Origin: Thiorhodovibrio litoralis
GTDB taxonomy: Bacteria > Pseudomonadota > Gammaproteobacteria > Chromatiales > Chromatiaceae
Direction of reading: 5' to 3'
Assembly: GCF_033954455.1 (NCBI RefSeq)
Contig: NZ_CP121473.1
Location: 2,404,501-2,468,500 of the forward strand
DNA length: 64,000 bases
The notes below the pieces were generated by a model. That model had not been told where the DNA came from. It searched no databases and worked only from the letters and a program-made list of their open reading frames with translations. A program made the position numbers and the translations under genes. This document shows positions 27,154 to 35,319 of this stretch, in pieces. Position 1 is the stretch's first letter, and every line of letters starts with the position of its first letter.

Positions 27154-27671
27154 CTAATGACTGCGGTGGGCCGAAAAGGATATTTTGTCCATTACCGACA
27201 TCAAGACCGCCGAGACAACGAAGGTGAGATGGATGATGACGTACCAGAGGAGTTTGTCGTTGGCGATCTGCTCGGCGTTCATGAACGCCTTGAGCAAATG
27301 GATGGACGAAATCGCAACGATGGATATCGCCACTTTCAGCTTCAGGGTGCTGGGGTCGAGCTTGCCCAGCCCAGCCAACCCAGTTTTTCGCTGTCCGCGT
27401 CGATGTCCATCTTGGAGACAAAATTCTCGTAGCCGGAGAACATCACCATCACCATCACCACCAGGCTGGCGACCAGCACCAGATCAACGAGCGTGAGCAC
27501 GGTGAGAATCAATTCCGTCTCCTTCATCGTCCAAAGATGAAGGAAAAGGTGGAAAATCTCCTGAAAAAACTTTAACCCCAGGGCAACAAGCACCAAGCTA
27601 AGCCCGAGATAAACCGGGGCCAAAATCCAGCGGGATGCGAACAGGGACTTCTCGATCATGCGCTCGATCAT
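27154..27671 (-). pseudogene. yqhA: YqhA-family (UPF0114) membrane protein, frameshifted
   Basis: Two overlapping frames together give one UPF0114 protein of ~170 residues. The first (start 27671) reads [21 protein letters not shown] and ends in ...[21 protein letters not shown]. The second reads [19 protein letters not shown], then [10 protein letters not shown] and [10 protein letters not shown]. They join at a tandem 5-bp duplication (GCCCA twice, 27364-27373); removing one copy restores a continuous frame. YqhA is a small four-helix inner-membrane protein of unknown role. Either a recent mutation or a sequencing error. Confidence 0.85.
27364..27373. repeat. 5-bp tandem duplication that breaks yqhA
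   Basis: GCCCAGCCCA on the plus strand; deleting five bases makes the two yqhA frames continuous. Two copies are too few for classical phase variation, but slippage could revert it. Confidence 0.85.
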
Positions 27672-27862
27672 CTTTGGCCTCGCGTTGCTTGGCAGCGAGC
27701 TTGGTCGTGAGGGAGGGGTTTGGTGCAGTGCGGCATTCGCAGGTGTGTTGGATGGGCCAGTAGGCTTCTCAGCGGGGAACCGATGCGGGCCTGAACGATC
27801 TGCCTGAGCGCTCTGATCGGTGCGCCGCGAGGCACTGGCAGGATCGTTCCGGGGCGAGATCG

Positions 27863-28228
27863 TTAATCCTTCACAACCATGTAGTCGCTCTTGTAGCGCT
27901 CGCGATCGTCCTTGACGCCGGGATTGAGTCCAAGGGCTGACATTTTCTCTTTCATCCAGCCGGGCAGGGGGCCGCGCACATAAACGCAATCGGCATCATC
28001 CTTGGCGACATAAACGGGGTAGTTGCGCGCACCGGATTGCCTCGAGCGCCCTTTGGTGGGTGAACCGCAGACCTCATCAAAGTCAAAGCCTTCTTCCTTG
28101 AGGCGCGCTTTGAATTCCGCGACCAGTTCCTTTTTTCTGTCGATGCGCTTGGCTTGCAGTGCGCGGGAAATTTCCGCTTTTTGCTCTTCGAGCACCTTCA
28201 GTTGCTCATGCAATTCCTGATATTCCAT
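27863..28228 (-). CDS. H-NS-family nucleoid-associated protein
   Basis: 121 residues. An N-terminal coiled coil for dimerisation ([20 protein letters not shown], then [21 protein letters not shown]) leads to a linker ([16 protein letters not shown]) and a C-terminal domain containing [14 protein letters not shown], resembling the DNA-binding domain of H-NS-like proteins though not the standard plasmid-type version. H-NS proteins silence AT-rich, horizontally acquired DNA. Location between the defence island and chromosomal genes is suggestive but may be coincidence. Confidence 0.65.
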   Translation of the reverse strand: MEYQELHEQLKVLEEQKAEISRALQAKRIDRKKELVAEFKARLKEEGFDFDEVCGSPTKGRSRQSGARNYPVYVAKDDADCVYVRGPLPGWMKEKMSALGLNPGVKDDRERYKSDYMVVKD

Positions 28229-28508
28229 CCGGATCTATCCTGTGTGGTGAAAGCCCGCCAGTATAAAACAAAGCATCCGATCAACGCAGTTGCCAGCGCG
28301 CTGGAAATACCATCGACTCCAAGATCACGAAAGACGATGAGCAAGGACACCGGGAGCGCATTGGCTATCTGGCAGAATAGCGAACCCTCTCCGTGACCCG
28401 GCGCGCCCGAGCACTGGCAACACCTGCACCGCCAGGCTTTAACGCCAGGACGGTCGTGAGGAAACGCTGGTTAACCCGCTCCAAGTTGGTCGACCGCCCA
28501 CCGGGGAT

Positions 28509-29120
28509 TCAGGTCACCGCTGGCGTTTTCTGCCAGTAGTGGCGATCATCTAGCTGGGCGAGGACGAACTCAGCGACGTCCGCGCGACTGATGCGCCCAC
28601 CCTTGATGGATTTATCCAGACCATGGCGATAGGTCCCGGTGCGCGGTCCATCGGTGAGCCCGCCTGGGCGGACAATGGTCCAATCGAGGCCGCTGGCGCG
28701 GATCAACTGCTCCTGCTCCGCCTTCGCCTGCATGATGGCTTTCAGGCTCAGGTCCATGATCCAGCGAAACAGCGGATTGAGCTGACGACGGCTGTCGCCG
28801 ACGCCCATGGATGTGACGGCAATCAACCGGCGCACCGCGCTCGCCTGCATGGCCTCGACAATCACCGCCGTGCCGCGTGCCTCGATCGGCGGCTGTTTCG
28901 GCTTTGAGCCCAGCACGCAAATCACAGCATCCGTTCCAGTAATGCACTGCCGGGTCGCGGTCGCATCCAGGACATCACCGGGAATCAGCCTGAGCCCATC
29001 CTGCGCGGGTAAGCTGGTTGGATCGCGCACCAAGGCCTGGATGCGATGGCCCTGCGTCAGGGCTTGTGCCAGCACCTCGCGCCCGGTCCCGCCGGTTGCG
29101 CCGAATAGAGCAATATGCAT
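28509..29120 (-). CDS. NAD(P)-binding (NmrA/BLVRB-like) oxidoreductase
   Basis: 203 residues with the atypical-SDR glycine motif FGATGGTG at the N-terminus, the strand DAVICVLGS, VTSMGVGDSRRQLNP, and the substrate/cofactor loop DWTIVRPGGLTDGP. The length and pattern are those of single-domain NAD(P)H-binding reductases such as biliverdin reductase B or YwnB-type proteins. Substrate unknown. No tight operon partner. Confidence 0.85.
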   Translation of the reverse strand: MHIALFGATGGTGREVLAQALTQGHRIQALVRDPTSLPAQDGLRLIPGDVLDATATRQCITGTDAVICVLGSKPKQPPIEARGTAVIVEAMQASAVRRLIAVTSMGVGDSRRQLNPLFRWIMDLSLKAIMQAKAEQEQLIRASGLDWTIVRPGGLTDGPRTGTYRHGLDKSIKGGRISRADVAEFVLAQLDDRHYWQKTPAVT

Positions 29121-29275
29121 TAGATAAACCCTTCTGCTCAGTCAGTCACGGTCAGTTTGGGCGCTACGATAACACGAGGAGCGAACCGCGAAGAGCGTGC
29201 TTGGAAGTGCCAGGAATGCGACCCCTTAAAAGAGGCAGTAACCGCGAGGCGAGGATTGACCGCGTTGCTGAGCCA

Positions 29276-29608
29276 TTAGCGCGAACGCACGCAATAGTTT
29301 CCGCTGGTATACCAGCCCGCCGGGCAACTTGAGCCAACCTTCTCAATTGCTGGTTTGGCGTTCTTGCCTGCCACGCAGTAACTGCTATTGGTGTAATACC
29401 CGGCCGGACAGCTCCCGGATTTTGGCAGCGCATCCCGCGCGCCGGAACCTGGCACACAATAATCACCCTGGGTGCGGTAGCCGCTGGGACAGCTGCCTTG
29501 TTTGACCAGTGGCTCCAACGCAAGGCTGATTTTGCTGCCGGTCAGCAGGAGGAGGGCGAGGGCGGTTGTGGACAAGATGGCAGGTAAGGCCGTTGGTGAC
29601 AATGGCAT
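29276..29608 (-). CDS. Small secreted protein with three Cys-pair repeats
   Basis: 110 residues from the ATG at 29608 (AGGGG upstream); the longer open frame is not used. A signal peptide (LSTTALALLLLTGSKISLALE) is followed by three repeats of the form SCP(S/A)G(Y/W)(R/Y)T-x5-YCV at residues ~39-52, 67-79 and 94-107, each holding two Cys 11-12 residues apart that could form one disulfide. Likely periplasmic or extracellular. I do not recognise a characterised family. Confidence 0.7.
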   Translation of the reverse strand: MPLSPTALPAILSTTALALLLLTGSKISLALEPLVKQGSCPSGYRTQGDYCVPGSGARDALPKSGSCPAGYYTNSSYCVAGKNAKPAIEKVGSSCPAGWYTSGNYCVRSR

Positions 29609-29705
29609 GGTCAACCCCTGAAGATGGTCGTGAGTGTGCGGTGGATGCGAGAATCTCGGCGCCGAGTCAGCTGTTGCGAGGTCAATCACCGGATTGAATA
29701 CGACT

Positions 29706-30332
29706 ATGAGTTTTAGCGATCTATCGATCCTCTTTGCCATCATGCTGGCACTGGCCGCCATGCCAAGCACCAGCGTCGTATTGGTCGTCACGCGCGCGGC
29801 GATGGGCGATCTTTCCCAGGGTATCGCCGTCACATGCGGGATCGTCCTGGGCGACCTGCTCTTTGTCGCCACCGCGCTGTTTGGGTTAGCGGCCTTGGCC
29901 GAGCGTTTGGGCGGACTGTTCGTGCTGATCAAGGTGCTCGGCGGCCTGTACCTGCTATGGCTTGGCGGCACACTGCTGCGAGCACGCGCGAAACGCGACA
30001 GCGTCAACCCAAGCCTCGTCAGGCAATCGGGACTGCTTGGGAGCCTTCTCGCTGGACTGGTGTTAACGCTGGGCGACCTCAAAGCGATTCTGTTCTATGC
30101 CAGCATTTTTCCCTTGGTGATGCAAAACGATCAGCTCGCCGCGGTGGATGTGGTGGCTGTCATGGCCGTCACAATAACGAGCGTCGGTGGTGTGAAACTG
30201 CTCTATGCGTTCAGCGCGCGCAAGCTGGCCACGATGGTTCAAGACAGGCGCATGCGACGGATCGGCCAACGCGGCGCTGGCGTGCTCCTGGTTGGCGCGG
30301 GTGGGTCGCTGATTATCTCAACGGCGGGCTGA
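29706..30332 (+). CDS. LysE/RhtB-family amino acid exporter
   Basis: About 208 residues from the ATG at 29706. The opening helix with MPSTSVVLVVTRAAMGDLSQG resembles the RhtB GP(G/D) region, followed by FGLAALAERLGGLFVLIKVLGGLYLLWLG split over helices, and then FLxNPKA-equivalent LTLGDLKAILFYASIFP. Six membrane helices are expected. Function: efflux of an amino acid or derivative; the substrate cannot be predicted. It is divergent from the Cys-repeat gene. Confidence 0.85.
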   Translation: MSFSDLSILFAIMLALAAMPSTSVVLVVTRAAMGDLSQGIAVTCGIVLGDLLFVATALFGLAALAERLGGLFVLIKVLGGLYLLWLGGTLLRARAKRDSVNPSLVRQSGLLGSLLAGLVLTLGDLKAILFYASIFPLVMQNDQLAAVDVVAVMAVTITSVGGVKLLYAFSARKLATMVQDRRMRRIGQRGAGVLLVGAGGSLIISTAG

Positions 30333-30440
30333 GACGATCTTTCGGCTTGGTGCCTTGGCATCAGCGCCTCGTCGGGAACAGCTATCAGCGGTCTGCAGAG
30401 CAGCTTGCCAGCCGCGGCACCGGACTGGCAGGATGGCGTC

Positions 30441-30944
30441 ATGACGTCGAATTGCACCTCCTCAGATCACCAAGACGCGAGAGCCACTGCCGACCATGAG
30501 GCGGTGGAGCGCTTCTGCACCGGTTGTAACTGCTCCCAGGCGGTGGTGTCGGTCTATGCCGAGCGCTATGGAATCGACCCGGCACTGGCGATGCGCCTGG
30601 CCACTGGACTCGGGGGTGGCATCGGGCGCATGGGCGGCACTTGCGGCACCCTGGCCGGAGCGGCGCTGGTGCTGGGTCTGGAATACGGCCCGAGCGAGCC
30701 TGATCCCGTCGCCAAGGATCGCGTCTATACATAAGCCCGCGCGCTACAGCAGCGCTTCATCGATCGCCACGGCAGCAATCAATGCCGCGACTTGCTCGGT
30801 TTTGACCTGGCCGAGGATGCCGGTTATCGGGGCGCCCGTGACGCCGGGGTATTCAAGGAGCGCTGCCCCAGTTTCGTGGCGACAGCCGTGCAGTTGCTGG
30901 ATGAACTCCTGCAGCCCGAGGCCGCTCAGGAGACCAAATCATAA
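30441..30944 (+). pseudogene. C_GCAxxG_C_C-family redox protein with an in-frame TAA
   Basis: From the ATG at 30441 (AGGA upstream) the frame encodes the C_GCAxxG_C_C family pattern with GCNCSQAVVSVYAERYG, then GLGGGIGRMGGTCGTLAGAAL. A TAA at 30732-30734 (codon 98) stops it. The same frame then continues for ~69 codons with the expected C-terminus, including RFIDRHGSNQCRDLLGFDL and ERCPSFVATAVQLLDELL, ending at 30942-30944. Conserved Cys residues lie on both sides of the stop. A single base change would restore it. The 3' end overlaps the convergent ybaK fragment by 19 bases. Confidence 0.85.
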
Positions 30945-31225
30945 AACCGGGCGTTCGTGACCCGCTGCAGCTCGACGGGGCTAAGCTCGATCTCCAGACC
31001 GCGCCGGCCGGCACTGACAAACATGCGATCCAACGCCTCGGCACTGCGATCAACAAAGGTATCCAGCCGACGCTTTTGCCCAATCGGGCTGATTCCGCCG
31101 AGCAGATAACCGGTGCTGCGCTCAGCCTGTGCCTTCTCCGCCATGGCCGCCTTCTTGCCGCCGGCTGCCTTGGCAAGCGCCTTCAAACTCAGTTGCCGAC
31201 TGACCGGCACGACGGCCACCACCAG
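30926..31225 (-). pseudogene. ybaK: ybaK (Cys-tRNA(Pro) deacylase), 3' fragment interrupted by IS
   Basis: Encodes the C-terminal ~98 residues of YbaK/EbsC: VAVVPVSRQLSLKALAKAAG, RSTGYLLGGISPIGQKRRL and a final FYDLV. The N-terminal part is at 33317-33488 on the other side of the IS1634-family element. Joining the halves with one copy of the 4-bp target duplication gives a perfect in-frame junction (TKTLVVAVVPV). YbaK hydrolyses mischarged Cys-tRNA(Pro). Confidence 0.93.
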
Positions 31226-33316
31226 CCCATATTTAACAACTGGTCACAGAATTATCTTGATTTTCAGCAGGATAAGTGTACACAGATATCCGTTACGGCA
31301 CTACATTTGCGATTTTGCCGCCGGTGCTGCTCATTCAGATCAAAGTCAGCTGTTGTCCACCCGGGCGATCACTCACGCCCAAGGCATCGTAAATGGCTTG
31401 CTGGCGCGGCTCCGCCCTTGTGGCTTTGCGAATATGCAGGGTGCGCCCATCGTCGCGCTTGAGCTCAACCGTGACGCGATCTTGCCCATCGAGCTCACGG
31501 CGGATGCCCTCCCAGCTCAGATGAATGCCAGCGGCTTTCAGCTGCAAGCGCAGGGTATGAACCAGATGGTAGGCTAGTACCGAGATGAACAGGTGCGCGC
31601 TAACCCGGTCGGTTTTATGGTGATAGACTGGGCGCAGGCCGAGTTCCGACTTCAGGGAGCGAAACACCGCTTCCAGATCGGTGAGCATGACAAAGGTGTG
31701 CCATAGGCGCGCTTCATCCCATTCGGTTTGATTCGTGCGTAGGCAATAGACACCGGGCAAGGTGTCATCGACCGGGGTGATCCGCGACCATCGGATGGCC
31801 TTGGCCTTTTTCCCTTTCTCATCGGGGTCGACGCTGATCTCGTAGTAGCGCGCGGCACGCGGATATTTCTGCTTCAGCCGCCCGATGCGCTCGATGACTT
31901 TCTCAAAGCGCTTGACGGTGCCTGGCTTGTGCAACCCATCGGCGAGTTGCTGCAGGGCCTGCTCGAAGCGTTGCGCGAAGCGATCGGCAATGCCGCGATC
32001 TTTGAGCTCACGTTGGCTGGAGTGACAATACAGCTCGACTTCGTTGGTTTCTTTCTTGACTACCCGCTGGGCGCGGATGGTCAGTGGGCCGTCTTCTTTG
32101 ATCAAACAGGCCGCCTCGGGATCGAACTGCAGATGTCGCTTTCGGCTGACCACGACATAGCGGTAGCCCTGCGCCACCAGCCAGGCGATGTTCTCCTCGG
32201 TGGCAATGCCGGCATCGAGCACCACCGTCGGTGGGGTGCGTTGTTGCTCGGGCGTCAAGGCACGCAGCATTTTTGCCAGCGTCTCGGCTTCCACGGCGTT
32301 CCCAGCGAACACCTCGCTGCGTTTGGGAAAGCCACTGGCATCGAGCGTCAGCGCCAGGGTGACCAGCGGGCAGTCGCTGCGCTTTTCTTTCGAACGGCCA
32401 AAGGCGGCGTTGGCGTTATGCTTGGCGCTGCCCTCGAAATAGGTATTGGTCAGGTCGTAGAGCGTAATCACTTCATCAAGTTCGAACAGATCGCGCTCGC
32501 GGGCATACAGGAAGGACTCCAATGCCGGTTTGTGGGCGAGCAGCCGATCGGTGATGCGGTAGAGCGCCATCAGATCCAGGTCGGCGAAATCAACGTCGAT
32601 CAACTCGCCCAGGGCGCTGCGCTGTTGCAACCACTGATGGGTCGCCAACTCGCTACCCGGCACCACCATGCGACCGATCACATTGCCGATGGCCGCCGCG
32701 CGTTGCGGGCCGCTGAAGCCCAAAGCCGTGAGTTTTTCATCCAAGCCCATCTGCCCCCAGGCGGCCAAGGCGACATGCTCGACCGCGACACTGCGCGGGC
32801 GCACCACATCGACTGTCTCGACATCGACCCGTTGGAAGTTGGGCGCGCTCCCCTCGGAGGGATCCTCCCCCGCGCGGGCGCGAATCACCTGCGCCGCCAA
32901 CTGTTGCGCCAGCGGCTCCCAACGGGCATCGAGGTCAATGAACAGCTCCGACTGCCCGCCCACCAAGGCCTCAATGCGCCGTGCCAAGGCCGGCCATTGC
33001 CCGCGCGGGACCTCGAAGTGACGGCCGAGATTCAGCACCGTGCGCTGGCGCACCCGCCCGGCTTCGCGCACCGACTCCACCAGCCGATAGGTGAAGTACG
33101 GCTGACCAGTGCGTCGGCTCTTGATGGTGGTGCGGCGAATGTACATGCACGCATGCTCCGCTGCGCGGGCGCGCGCGTCAATGGGGCTCCGTAATATTAT
33201 GGCACTACATTTGGGTCGCCAGTTTCAAGTCACTGATCCGGCAGGATATTATTTTCTCTCCAGAGAAAACTTCAATGACTTACGCCGATTTTCGGCGTGG
33301 AAATGTTAAATATGGG
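31226..33316 (-). mobile_element. IS1634-family insertion sequence, 2091 bp, inserted in ybaK
   Basis: Ends are the inverted repeat CCCATATTTAACA (31226-31238) and its complement TGTTAAATATGGG (33304-33316). They are flanked by the 4-bp direct repeat CCAG (31222-31225 and 33317-33320). Excision in silico restores the ybaK frame. One transposase gene occupies most of the element; AT-rich subterminal regions of ~110 and ~170 bases flank it. Confidence 0.95.
31335..33146 (-). CDS. IS1634-family DDE transposase
   Basis: 603 residues, full length. Typical N-terminus (MYIRRTTIKSRRTGQPYFTY). DDE residues are in LYDLTNTYFEG (D), VVLDAGIATEEN (D) and FRSLKSELGLRPVYHHK (E), the last being the YREK-like region of IS4-superfamily enzymes. 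Nothing truncated, so the element may still be active. Confidence 0.95.
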   Translation of the reverse strand: MYIRRTTIKSRRTGQPYFTYRLVESVREAGRVRQRTVLNLGRHFEVPRGQWPALARRIEALVGGQSELFIDLDARWEPLAQQLAAQVIRARAGEDPSEGSAPNFQRVDVETVDVVRPRSVAVEHVALAAWGQMGLDEKLTALGFSGPQRAAAIGNVIGRMVVPGSELATHQWLQQRSALGELIDVDFADLDLMALYRITDRLLAHKPALESFLYARERDLFELDEVITLYDLTNTYFEGSAKHNANAAFGRSKEKRSDCPLVTLALTLDASGFPKRSEVFAGNAVEAETLAKMLRALTPEQQRTPPTVVLDAGIATEENIAWLVAQGYRYVVVSRKRHLQFDPEAACLIKEDGPLTIRAQRVVKKETNEVELYCHSSQRELKDRGIADRFAQRFEQALQQLADGLHKPGTVKRFEKVIERIGRLKQKYPRAARYYEISVDPDEKGKKAKAIRWSRITPVDDTLPGVYCLRTNQTEWDEARLWHTFVMLTDLEAVFRSLKSELGLRPVYHHKTDRVSAHLFISVLAYHLVHTLRLQLKAAGIHLSWEGIRRELDGQDRVTVELKRDDGRTLHIRKATRAEPRQQAIYDALGVSDRPGGQQLTLI

Positions 33317-33488
33317 CCAGGGTTTTGGTATCCAGGCTGACGACCAAGGTCTTGAACACCAGCGCAGGGTCGAGCCCGAGTTGATCGGCGGCCTCTCGGC
33401 CATAGGCGGTGGTGCCAGGGTCGTGGTGGTAGGCATGCACCCGGTGGGCGATGCCCAGGCGCTTCAGGGTATCGATGGCGGGTGTCAT
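33317..33488 (-). pseudogene. ybaK: ybaK (Cys-tRNA(Pro) deacylase), 5' fragment interrupted by IS
   Basis: Encodes the YbaK N-terminus, TPAIDTLKRLGIAHRVHAYH, then GREAADQLGLDPALVFKTLVVSLDTKTL, starting at the ATG at 33488 as in E. coli YbaK; an upstream ATG at 33518 is also in frame. The IS interrupts the codon series after TKTL. See the 3' fragment at 30926-31225. Confidence 0.92.
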
Positions 33489-33524
33489 GACTGGATGCGC
33501 GATCAGGGTCGGGTCCAAACCGGG

Positions 33525-34889
33525 CTACTGGATGCACAGGGTCTTGGCATTGCAGAAGCTGCGGATCCCCAATAGCCCCAGCTCGCGCCCATAGCCAGAG
33601 TTCCTGATGCCGCCAAAGGGCAGGCGCGGGTCACTTTTGACCATGTCATTCACAAAGGCGCAGCCGCACTGCATGCGCCGCGCGAAGGCCTCACCACGCG
33701 TGCGGTCTTGGCTCCAGACACTGCCGCCGAGGCCAAAGTCCGAGTCATTCGCCAGGCGCAGGGCATCGGCTTCATCGCGCGCGCGGATGATGGCGGCCAC
33801 CGGGCCAAAGAGCTCCTCGTGATACGCCGGCATCCCCGGCGCGCAAGCATCCAGCACGGTCGGGGCATAGAACCAGCCAGGTCGTTCCAATGATGCACCA
33901 CCGGTCACCAAGCGCGCGCCCTTGGCAATGCTCGCCTGAACCTGGGCATGCAACTGATCGCGCAGATCAGAGCGGGCGAGGGGCGGGAGTGTGGTCTCGG
34001 GCAGCAGGGGATCACCAGGGATCAGAGCCTCCGCCGCTGCCTTGAACGCCGCCAGGAAGGCATCGGCACTCTCTGGCACCAGGATGAAGCGCTTGGCGGC
34101 GATGCAGCTCTGTCCGCCGTTGAGAAAACGCGCCTTGGCCGCCACGGTCGCGGCCTGCTCGACATCGGCGTCCGCCAGCACCACAAAGGCATCCGACCCG
34201 CCAAGCTCCAGGATCGACGGTTTGATGCTGGCACCCGCGGCCGCTGCCACGCGCCGGCCGGCAGTCTCGCTGCCGGTCAGGCTGACGCCACGGATGCGGG
34301 CATCACCCACCAGCGCCTCGGCCTGCTCACCCGCGATGAGCAGGGTTTGGAGCAGGCAGTCAGGCGCCCCCGCCTCGCGAAACAGCCGCTCGATCGCCAA
34401 GGCACAACCGGGTACATTGGAGGCATGCTTGAGCAGCACCGGATTGCCGGCGGCGAGCGCCGGCGCGGCACAGCGGAACACCTGCCAAAACGGAAAATTC
34501 CAGGGCATGATCGCCAACCAGACCCCGAGCGGCTGATAGGCCACCAGGCTGCGGGTTGCATCGGTGTCGATCAATTCATCGGCCAGCATGCGCTCGGCGT
34601 GCTCGGCATAGTAGTCGCAAACCCAGGCGCATTTGTCGATCTCCGCTAATGCCTCGGCGCGCAGCTTGCCCATCTCGGTGGTGATCAGGGTCGCCAGGGT
34701 CTCTTGCTGAGTCCGCAGCCGCTCACCCACTGAGACGAGCAGTCGAGTTCGCTCAGCGAGGGGTGTTTCGGCCCAAAGCACGCTCGCTCCCTGCGCGGCG
34801 GCCAGAGCCTGCTCAATCCGCCGTGAATCGAAGGCGGAGACCTGCCCGATGCAAGCCTCGGTGGTGGGATTGATGGATGTGAACATCAT
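33525..34889 (-). CDS. NAD(P)-dependent aldehyde dehydrogenase, succinate-semialdehyde dehydrogenase-like
   Basis: 454 residues, normal length for the Sad/GabD-type subgroup starting with INPTTE. Catalytic Asn in MPWNFPFWQ (N131), general base Glu in LELGGSDAF (E228), nucleophile in GGQSCIAAKRF (C262), and terminal blocks EELFGPVAAI and LPFGGIRNSGYGRELG. It oxidises a short-chain aldehyde, probably succinate semialdehyde. It ends just upstream of the broken ybaK, on the same strand. Confidence 0.9.
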   Translation of the reverse strand: MMFTSINPTTEACIGQVSAFDSRRIEQALAAAQGASVLWAETPLAERTRLLVSVGERLRTQQETLATLITTEMGKLRAEALAEIDKCAWVCDYYAEHAERMLADELIDTDATRSLVAYQPLGVWLAIMPWNFPFWQVFRCAAPALAAGNPVLLKHASNVPGCALAIERLFREAGAPDCLLQTLLIAGEQAEALVGDARIRGVSLTGSETAGRRVAAAAGASIKPSILELGGSDAFVVLADADVEQAATVAAKARFLNGGQSCIAAKRFILVPESADAFLAAFKAAAEALIPGDPLLPETTLPPLARSDLRDQLHAQVQASIAKGARLVTGGASLERPGWFYAPTVLDACAPGMPAYHEELFGPVAAIIRARDEADALRLANDSDFGLGGSVWSQDRTRGEAFARRMQCGCAFVNDMVKSDPRLPFGGIRNSGYGRELGLLGIRSFCNAKTLCIQ

Positions 34890-34953
34890 TGATGGATCGG
34901 CTGAAAGATGTGACAGTGAGCCAAAGCCAAGCGCCAGCGAACGTTAAGCCCCA

Positions 34954-35283
34954 ATGGATTATCCCGCATTTCTGAACAGCCTGAACGCGGCGACCTGTCC
35001 CATCACCGAGCACCCCTGCCTGGCCGCGCTCTGGTTCGATGCCAAGGGCGATTGGAACCGCGCCCACGAGATCGTCCAATCCCTGCCAGATGGCCCACCT
35101 GAAACTGGTGCTGCGCGGATTCACGCCTACCTGCACCGCAAGGAAGGGGATCTGTGGAATTCCCGCTACTGGCATCGGCGGGCCGGCAGTGACTTTCCCG
35201 ATCACCTCAGCGTGCAAGAGGAATGGGCGCAGCTTGTCAGGGATACTCTGGACCAGTTAACTGGTCGAGGCGACGGATGCTGA
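34954..35283 (+). CDS. Conserved hypothetical small protein
   Basis: 109 residues, no signal peptide or membrane segment. The central sequence GDWNRAHEIVQSLPDGPPE and the block AYLHRKEGDLWNSRYWHRRAG belong to a family I have seen annotated only as hypothetical in many proteobacteria. Helical, tetratricopeptide-like appearance. Followed 36 bases later by the PARG-like gene on the same strand, so the two may be co-expressed. Confidence 0.7.
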   Translation: MDYPAFLNSLNAATCPITEHPCLAALWFDAKGDWNRAHEIVQSLPDGPPETGAARIHAYLHRKEGDLWNSRYWHRRAGSDFPDHLSVQEEWAQLVRDTLDQLTGRGDGC

Positions 35284-35319
35284 CGGCTCCAAGCGACTGA
35301 TCCCGGGAAATGCTCCGAC

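Noticed and set aside
31929-33194. 421-codon plus-strand frame inside the IS1634-family element
   Set aside because: Antisense shadow of the transposase; no family features.
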